A DNA stretch of 64,000 bases, taken from Arctopsyche grandis (taxonomy: Eukaryota > Arthropoda > Insecta > Trichoptera > Hydropsychidae). Location of the stretch: positions 24,090,001 to 24,154,000 of the forward strand of contig NC_135359.1 in assembly GCF_051622035.1 (NCBI RefSeq), read 5' to 3'. Below the pieces are notes generated by a model that worked only from the letters and a program-made list of their open reading frames with translations, did not search any database and had not been told where the DNA came from. The translations under genes and the position numbers were made by a program. How positions within the stretch are numbered: the first letter of the stretch is position 1; every line of letters begins with the position of its first letter. This document shows positions 57,354 to 64,000 of this stretch, piece after piece.

Positions 57354-57407
57354 ATGAATGATTTTCATATTATGGCACTCTGTGATTCGTTTTTGGTGAA
57401 TCGATGA
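57354..57407 (+). CDS. uORF overlapping the next start by ATGA
   Basis: 17-codon frame (MNDFHIMALCDSFLVNR), with its TGA at 57405-57407 overlapping the ATG at 57404. The ATGA arrangement suits termination-reinitiation or inhibition of the downstream start. It depends on the leader really being transcribed. Confidence 0.35.
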   Translation: MNDFHIMALCDSFLVNR

Positions 57408-57475
57408 ACCATCAAAGTGCAAACAGGCGAATCGATCGTCAGGATGTAATGAGATTGCGCATTATTAAAATCAAG
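57404..57475 (+). CDS. Candidate first coding exon (24 codons)
   Basis: MNHQSANRRIDRQDVMRLRI then IKIK, ending in phase 0 at a strong donor. No domain. The rest of the gene is not identified in the window; it may lie to the right beyond 64000. It shares end phase with the candidate exon at 60668. Confidence 0.35.
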
Positions 57476-57689
57476 GTAAGTTCAATTCGATGTGCAATTT
57501 TATATTTATTTTAATTGGAAATGTTTCCAGTTCATTTTAGTGTTATTTGTGCAATAAAGTAAAATGTGAAATATTTTATGAATCTTCTCTATTTAAATAA
57601 AATTAAAAATTATAAGGTTATAAATATTATTATTTCTATTACATGTAAAAAAGATTTAATCCGATTAAGTTAGCGGTTTGGGAGATAAT
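57476..57689. other. Intron start, no gene seen
   Basis: AT-rich, begins with the GTAAGT donor. Confidence 0.4.
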
Positions 57690-58020
57690 CGAATTCAAAA
57701 ACTTAAAAAAAAGAGTACACCTATAAGGGGAGGTACCATTTCCGGTCAACTTAAAAATTTGAAAAAAATTTACATCGTGTCGATAAGAATTTCAGTAACC
57801 GATACTAAGTTTCGGTTCGATAGGATTAACGGTGTTCAAAAAATCCCTAAAATACACAGACACACCGACACACACACACACACACACATTTTTTCTAGAT
57901 CATGAAAACGTGATCAGTAATCGATTCTGAGTTCGTATCAGTCAAAATCTCGAGTTCGAATTTTTGCATGATAACAAAACTTCATCTATTGTTACTACGT
58001 ACATACATACATACATAGGT
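57690..58020 (+). repeat. Dispersed repeat R, copy 3 (longest)
   Basis: Starts near GGGGAGGTACCATTTCCGGT, includes AGTTTCGGTTCGATAGGATT, a (CA)n run, ATCATGAAAACGTGATCAGT and CTATTGTTACTACGTACATA. Extends the family well beyond what copies 1 and 2 show. Confidence 0.7.
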
Positions 58021-58891
58021 AAAGTAAAAAATGGATACATGAAGTTTATCAATGATTAAATACGAAATATATTAAATCAATATTATACGTATTTAAAATC
58101 AAACGAAAAAACCAGGTTATTAGAAAGAAAAATATGTCAAATATACATATGTATAATAAAGATATGTTGAGGATTAAAAAAGATTTTTGTATGTAAGTTG
58201 TTCGGAGAGATTTAATATATTTATAAATAGTATATATTAAACATATATGTATGTATATATATTATGTATGTACGAATGTATTTATAATTCTCTGAAAATA
58301 TTGTTATAAAAGTAGTTCAAATTTAAACCACCAGATGACGCTGAATTCTGGGTTGATGAAAATATCTACATACATACTTATGTACATATGTAGTTGTAAC
58401 AACATATGTTCAAGAAAGTCGATGCCACTGTTCTCTTTCTTCTAAAAGTGCTCTAGAATCGCTCATGAGATTTACCGTTGCTGAATGCAATCAAATTTGA
58501 ATGAAATGCAATCCAAAACTTGTAAACAATAATTTTGTGGATGAATTAAAGTTTTGGCATAATAAGTGACTTGACCTATTATAATTTATCATTTGGATTT
58601 AATGTCGTTACATGACAATACTATACTGATGATTGACAATATCACTGTACACAATTAAGGAACTGAAGAAATCATAGTAAATAGTCATTTGAATTTCAAA
58701 GTAATTGTTGATATCTAATGTTGTTTTTAGAGTGAAAAAAATGACTAGATATCGGTGTTGAATTCTTTAATATACACATATTTAGGAATATCTTTTATGA
58801 TTGACTGTTAAAAAGAACAGTTCTCAAATTGTCACCATTTTCAATTTCAATTTCAGCAGTTTTCTTATGTCAGTAATGAGAAAAAGACAAA
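58021..58891. other. Intron or intergenic, no gene seen
   Basis: AT-rich with ACATATATGTATGTATATAT runs near 58240. No coding signal. Confidence 0.4.
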
Positions 58892-59598
58892 TATATAAAC
58901 AGTAGCGTAACTAGAAAAATTCAGCCCGCATGCAAATGTTAACAAAACCCCCCCCCCCCCTATAGTATTTTTCTTATTAAAATTAACTCACATTGTTCAA
59001 ATGTTCTTTTTCATCGCCTTCAATGTCGCAAATTCTACAATTACATCTTTCAAAGATATTTTAGAAGATTCTTCATGTTCAATCGATAATATTGCTATTT
59101 CATTGAGCCAGTTGAGTTAACTCATTTGATTTCTTTTATAGTAATTCATTAATTTGAAAAAAAAAAACACTATAGTAAATCACGTTATCAAACATTTCAT
59201 TTAAGATAAAATGACTATCCGAAAATCTCGAACGATGTCAAATACGAGAACGTGTGTCTATCGTTTCTGAAAGAAAACTGAAGATTCACAATACAAAAAT
59301 TAAACGAAAATATTTTACTATCCTTTATTTTTTTTAAATTTAACATCGAGTTTATAGATCATTGCAGACAATTGTTATTACTGTACCATAACGGAAAACT
59401 ATTAAATGTCGTTAGAAGGAGTACAAAATCGTAAAAACCCGACACGAAATTCAGGTATAAACTTTTAAATAGTGCTTCCATTAGTCTTTAAATTTTATGA
59501 CTTCTTTTTATTAAAAAAACCTTTGGGGCCCCTAAATAGAAAAGGCCCACATGTACCGCATGCCCTTGTAGCATAGTAGTTACACGTCTGTATAGAAA
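58892..59598. mobile_element. hAT-like MITE, 691 bp (family P copy 2)
   Basis: Element 58900-59590, starting CAGTAGCGTAACTAG and ending GTAGTTACACGTCTG, flanked by TATATAAA and TATAGAAA (8 bp, one mismatch). The interior is similar to the copy at 47855 and longer; a C run lies at about 58947-58961. Confidence 0.75.
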
Positions 59599-59608
59599 CA
59601 AAGATAAC

Positions 59609-60037
59609 GTCTCAGACAGTGGCGTGCGGTGAAATTCTCTCTCTTTTTGTAATACAGCCTTACTTAATATGCACAAGCAGGATATAAGGGGAACGGGTCT
59701 ACGTGACGAGACAGAATGTTAAATTACAAAAAACACAAATATCGGAAGGCAAAGATCGAAAATCGAAAGATCTTAAGTCGAAAGATCAAAAAAAAATGGT
59801 GCATGGTAAACGGTATATACTCACGTACATACTCACTTAATTTGCGCGAGCAGGATACAACAGGAACAAGAGGAACATGCTTTTTCCTCCCGTATTCTGC
59901 GCGCGCACATTAATACGTTGTCTCGTCACGGAGACCGAAGGGGAACAGGCTGCTACTCTTGTATCCTGCTCGCGCACAATAAGTAAGGCTGTACGATAAA
60001 AAGAGAGAGAATTTCACCGCACGCCACTGGTCACAGA
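59609..60037. mobile_element. hAT-like MITE interrupted by a foldback MITE
   Basis: Outer element 59617-60029 with ends CAGTGGCGTGCGGTGAAATT and the complement, flanked by GTCTCAGA and GTCACAGA (8 bp, one mismatch). Inverted pairing runs on through CTCTCTCTTTTT and AGCCTTACTTA. Without the insert it would be about 161 bp. Confidence 0.88.
59686..59946. mobile_element. Foldback MITE, 243 bp, 9-bp TSD (family M copy 2)
   Basis: Element 59695-59937, GGGTCTACGTGACGAGACAG to GTCTCGTCACGGAGACCG, flanked by the exact 9-bp repeat AAGGGGAAC (59686-59694, 59938-59946). The left arm is long as in copy 1; most of the right arm is lost. Nested in the hAT-like MITE. Confidence 0.9.
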
Positions 60038-60239
60038 TTTACATACATTGCGTATCAGTGAACCACTTTTGTCGTAAACATGAGCCTTGCATTCGTAAAT
60101 AATTCTGTATTCACATCCATTATTATGTTAAAAAATAAAAACGCGATTTTAATGCAAAATTGGAGTCAGAGTCGCTTAATTTTTAACCGATTCCAATTCC
60201 AAACGATTTCAAGTTTCAAAGTGAGCAGGCTGGAAATGA
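60038..60239. other. Spacer, no gene seen
   Basis: Upstream of a GC-rich candidate first exon. No coding signal. Confidence 0.35.
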
Positions 60240-60667
60240 GTCGAACTCGATAGCCGTTCGTTCGTGAGCGTTCAAGCAGCGACCGCTTTTACCGGCTGAC
60301 GTAATGTCAAACTCGGGTAACAGTGAAGTGACGACAGGGACAGAGATATACGTGCTTTCGGTGCAAGAAAGAGAGGCTGATTTAGATGCGGTGTTGAGGG
60401 GCGCATGGCTGCCGCGATCAGCCGCTCCGTCCCCGCTTTTCGGTAGCCCCTTTCGGTGGTTCGTGGAGTCTCCGCCCCCTCGCCCTTTGCCCTTCGCCCT
60501 TCGCCCCCATCGTCGATCGGTTTTGCCGCGTTCGCAGTGCCCGGCTCAGGTTGTAGTGCCCACTCCAGCTCCAGTTCCAGCTCGCTCGCCTCCCGTTTCA
60601 TGTATTTGGGTGGCGCAGCCCCTCGAAACCCTGGTGGTGGCTTTCTCGACTCGTCTCCATCGTCAGG
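60240..60667 (+). promoter_or_regulatory. GC-rich leader of candidate downstream gene
   Basis: GC-rich block with CGTTCGTTCGTGAGCGTTCA at its start and CT-rich runs (CGCCCTTTGCCCTTCGCCCT). Likely promoter and 5' UTR of the exon ending at 60715. The 71-140 codon frames through it on both strands have no domain and look like GC artefacts. Confidence 0.4.
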
Positions 60668-60715
60668 ATGAGCCACAGCTACTACACGTCCACCAATGCC
60701 GCCTTCCAGTACACG
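60668..60715 (+). CDS. Candidate first coding exon (16 codons)
   Basis: MSHSYYTSTNAAFQYT followed by the donor GTAACT. The context CAGGATGA is acceptable. Ends in phase 0, like the candidate at 57404-57475, so both could splice to one downstream exon outside the window. No domain to identify the gene. Confidence 0.45.
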
Positions 60716-62156
60716 GTAACTGCTAACTTCTACCTACCTTCAACCTACTTTCAACCTCCATCCACTGAATCCTTTTGACAGTTGGACCTTCAATACGGGT
60801 CCAACTTTTGTGACACAACCTTTTCACAACGTTAGATCCTCTACACATGTCCTCGTTTCAAAACAAACGCCCTTCTCGCCCTACTTTACCATATACATAA
60901 GTACTAACTTTCCAATTTTTTTTTAATTCCAATATGCCAACAATGAAAAGTATTCAATACTATACTGAAAGTGTAAGAAACGCTTCACAGATGTTTTATA
61001 ATTTTATTCAATATCACATCAGCTGATGTTGGTCCATTTGAATTTGTTACTCCTCATATATTTATGTACATATATATGATTCTCTTTAAAAAATGTTAAA
61101 TAGTGAACTAAGATGAATATAGAATTGCTAATATCACTATATTTTATTTAATATGTACTATCCAAATTGCCCGGTAAACAAATCGGGAGGATGAAAGTCT
61201 TAAAGGGCTCTGACCCCTTGCAAAACCTACCTGTAACCACAACTACATGTAACCATAAGACTATATATCAAATTCGATGCTTCTAAATCGATATATATTT
61301 ATATTTTTTATTTAAACTATTTATATTTTGATACAAATTGTCTAGAAAGCATGCCATTGGTCCTAATTCCAGACATTTAATATTTAACATAGGACGTATG
61401 TATGTATCTTGAATTTGATATGTATTCTAATCAGTCAACTTTCAAAATGCATTAGAACCGTCAATCACCTGAAACTTGTAGTGCAGTTAATTTAAAATTT
61501 AATATTTCATTGATGAATATCAATGTAATATTATAATATAAGTAACAAAAATTAAACTACATTTTGAGGACTGGTTTATTATAAATAATAACCAATACTA
61601 TTGTATATAATTTCAATTATTTGGTTATTACCAATAATATATATGGTTATACCGTAAAAATTGAATGATGATATCTTTGAAATTAGTCCTACAATATATT
61701 CAAGTTTGACCCATTGTTTTATTGAAATTAAAACTAATGCCGAGTTTGTTTATGCATGGTTCTAAAGGTTGTTTTCGTATCTCTTATATCAATTTTGTTG
61801 TGTCGCTCATTTAAATATAAAGCAATCATATCAGTAATATTATGGATACGAATATTGTTCGGATTGGTACTATGAGCAATTTAATGAATTTTTAATTATG
61901 AATCAAATGTGCTCAACATATAAATATGTACATATATTGTGTGAGCCCTTACGGAAGGTTTTGATTATTTTGTATCATACTAAAGCTGAATTGATTACTT
62001 GATATAAAACTCTACTCATGTGAGTAATATAACATGTATTTCATTGTTTGATTTGTACTATCAGTCGTCATATTTAGATAGAGATTCAGTAGTATATTTA
62101 AGATACTTTGTATTATTATTTCGTTGTTCTGGATTTTTATCTATACCAAATATAAA
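60716..62156. other. Intron or intergenic, no gene seen
   Basis: AT-rich; a small inverted repeat (AATAACCAATACTATTG / TATTTGGTTATTACC) near 61586-61630. No coding signal. Confidence 0.4.
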
Positions 62157-62740
62157 CTGATGTCTAGGGTTGCCATCTCTACGGTTTTGACACGAAGTCT
62201 ACGGGTTTCAGCTAGTCGTATCCGGGTTCAAGTGTTATTTCTCCGGGTGTGTAGTAGATCCCTCACAAAATTATAAAAATAAAGAAAGTCATCTATCAGA
62301 TATTCTTAACTTGCAAAGTAAAGCGTACAAAGAACTGTAGAGGTCTGTGGCATAAATCTCGTGTACGAAATATTCGGCCATTTCTCGTATACAAAAATTT
62401 GTTACTAAAGCGAAGTAGGCTATTGATTACTTGATAAAATTTTATAATTTTGTAAACAGCCCATTCAAATATTTTTTAGTAATTAATCTTAAGAACAACA
62501 ATTTGAAATACCAAGAGTTTTTAGATGCTGCAAAATACGTAGCTGTAGAATTAGATTTGCCTGCCGATTTATTTTTAAATGTTTTTCTTTAATGTTTTCA
62601 CAGAACATTAATTTATACAATTTTGAAATGTGATTTTTCTTTTGTTAATAATAATTTATATGAATAAAATATAAAGAAATATTATTTTGTCATCATCTCC
62701 GGGTGAGACCTGGGTTTAAAGTGGCAACCATACTGATGTC
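62157..62740. mobile_element. hAT-like element remnant, 568 bp, 8-bp TSD
   Basis: Element 62165-62732, starting TAGGGTTGCCATC and ending GTGGCAACCATA, flanked by the exact repeat CTGATGTC (62157-62164, 62733-62740). Sub-terminal CTCCGGGTG occurs near both ends. A short frame near 62500-62590 (NLKYQEFLDAAKYVAVELDL) may be a scrap of transposase. Confidence 0.82.
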
Positions 62741-62789
62741 ACAAATTCAACTGCATGTTTGTATATACATATGTAGTGATTGATTAACC

Positions 62790-63415
62790 GGGCTAATGCT
62801 GAGGAGTATGCGAATGAATAATCCGAATTGTCAATTTTTGATATTGTTTTTTTTGTTTGAGTGACAATAGAAACGATATCTGCATCACTCCTGCGCTGAA
62901 AACCTGGATCATTTGAATCGCGATCAAACCGCTCCTCGATGTCTTCCCAATCAAAATTTTCTAGTAATTTTTATTCACAATCCAAGAAATCTATTTCCAT
63001 GTTAAGAATAATCTTTCTCTATGCGAACCATTGTAATTGATTTAACTTTCGACTAAGATTTTAATCAACTTCCTCGGCAATAGTTTTGAGATGATTACAC
63101 AGTGAAACTGTTTCATTGATGATATGACACATTGGTCCATGGATTGAATTAGATATGTAATATTAGGCGGAAAAAATTAAACTATCATAAGACCGTCGTT
63201 TGTTTTTAATATATACATTGTTTTTATATATACATTTGTAGGTACATATTATAGTTTCATTCGGATAAGAAAGAGTATTATCTACATATAAACAAAATTG
63301 CTTTCTGTGGCAACCATTTACTTTTGAAAAAATTTCTCACTTCAGGAACCCATTTAGTCTTGAACAAATCTTCTAGTTCGTCGCCGTACACGGTTGCAAT
63401 CGGTCGATGTGCGTT
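62790..63415 (-). pseudogene. Decayed Tigger/pogo-type transposase C-terminal part
   Basis: Read on the - strand across several frames: VPEVRNFFKSKWLPQKAILF, then a DNTLSYPNET block (the LDNAPSHP motif with one catalytic Asp), IQSMDQCVISSMKQ (family IQPMDQGVI) and FDWEDIEERFDRDSNDPGFQ. This order is that of Tigger/jerky-type DDE transposases. Stops and shifts make it dead. It is cut at its 5' side near 63415, where a LINE seems to begin. Confidence 0.72.
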
Positions 63416-64000
63416 ATCGCCTTATCGCGTTCGATATAACATTTATAAATTTTATAAATATATAATAATTATTATAATAAAATTTAAAGTTGCAATAATA
63501 TAATATAATAAGTGAATATACAACAACAAAATCAAACTGTTGCCGCGCTGTCACCGGCGCGGCGCAGTTTTGCACCCGTTCTGAAAAATGAACACAGATA
63601 ATCCAGTGCCACTGGCGCAGCAGTACGATCCGTATGATCAACTTACACATATATGCCAACAATATGAAATCAGATGCAAACAATATGAGATAACTATAAC
63701 CGATTTAAAGAAAAGAATTGAAACAATGGAAAAAAAATCCAGGCCTTCTACATCTATTCTAAATAGGAGCAAAAGTCTTGACAATATGAATAAAGACTAC
63801 CACACGGATGAAGAAGAACTTGAAAATGAACTTAGCCAAAATGCAGAGAAAAGAAGTAAAAAAAGAAAAATAGATAAAGTATTATCTTCCCCGCAAAATA
63901 ACCTGAAAGAAACACAAAAACAGCAAACCAATAAACCTAACAAACAACCACTTCCACCACCTATTTATGTGAGCAATGTTATTGACTTCAATAAGTTTAG
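63416..64000 (+). mobile_element. Start of a second non-LTR retrotransposon
   Basis: Leader (CTGTCACCGGCGCGGCGCAG) followed by ORF1, continuing off the right edge. The 5' end is placed only by where the transposase remnant stops. Confidence 0.6.
63588..64000 (+). CDS. LINE ORF1 (gag-like), 5' part
   Basis: Open from the ATG at 63588 to the window end (137 codons). Begins MNTDNPVPLAQQYDPYDQLT, then a coiled-coil-like region (KQYEITITDLKKRIETMEKK), an acidic part, a Lys/Arg-rich stretch (EKRSKKRKIDK) and KQPLPPPIYVSNVIDFNKF, a block that in Jockey-clade ORF1 proteins opens the nucleic-acid-binding region. The zinc knuckles would lie beyond the window. It is a different family from the LINE at 28.5 kb. 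Confidence 0.72.
   Translation, partial: MNTDNPVPLAQQYDPYDQLTHICQQYEIRCKQYEITITDLKKRIETMEKKSRPSTSILNRSKSLDNMNKDYHTDEEELENELSQNAEKRSKKRKIDKVLSSPQNNLKETQKQQTNKPNKQPLPPPIYVSNVIDFNKF

Larger units (their letters stand above)
57150..57475 (+). promoter_or_regulatory. Candidate transcription start and first exon
   Basis: An arthropod-type initiator, TTCAGTTTG, lies near 57162, followed by a less AT-rich leader ending in a strong donor CAAG|GTAAGT at 57475. The leader holds a short uORF and a 24-codon candidate coding start. Confidence 0.4.

Noticed and set aside
60272..60726. 134- and 140-codon open frames on opposite strands
   Set aside because: GC-rich leader; neither has a domain. The + frame is not the one giving a clean ATG exon before the donor at 60716.

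Overview
The window looks like AT-rich insect nuclear DNA. It has split genes with GT-AG introns, a zinc-finger-associated domain (ZAD) protein of the kind that expanded in insects, insect-type non-LTR retrotransposons, and many CATATGTATGTA-like simple stretches. I could not fix the insect order from sequence alone. Nothing bacterial (operons, ribosome binding sites, CRISPR) applies.

Layout. 1-4206 (+): the 3' 17 exons of a saposin precursor gene with two SapA and seven SapB domains, running in from the left edge. 4914-9136 (-): a complete four-exon NME5-type gene (nucleoside diphosphate kinase fold plus Dpy-30 motif), convergent with the saposin gene. Its third intron holds an 8-bp-TSD hAT element and two foldback elements. 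14.2-54.1 kb (+): one 40-kb gene for a ZAD/C2H2 zinc-finger protein, about 611 aa in 11 exons. Its ZAD is split by an 8.3-kb intron, and a 21-kb intron follows. 57.1-60.7 kb (+): two candidate first exons, both phase 0, probably of a gene continuing to the right. 63.59 kb to the end (+): ORF1 of another non-LTR retrotransposon, cut by the window edge.

Most other sequence is mobile DNA, much of it inside the zinc-finger gene introns. It includes a nearly complete Jockey-type LINE (28.5-32.8 kb) with one frameshift in ORF2; a tRNA-derived SINE family with eight copies; two families of short Helitron-like elements (TC...CTAG|T) often joined head to tail; several hAT-like MITEs with 8-bp target duplications; a foldback family with 9-bp target duplications in three sizes (360, 243 and 59 bp); a Harbinger-like MITE; and a decayed Tigger/pogo transposase.

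The most unusual structure is a 2.5-kb tandem array of 208-210-bp units (44.45-46.94 kb) lying wholly inside one Helitron-like element in an intron of the zinc-finger gene. Also notable are two same-length, same-phase zinc-finger exons in a row, and a GC-rich island whose ATG exon could give a ZAD-less isoform.
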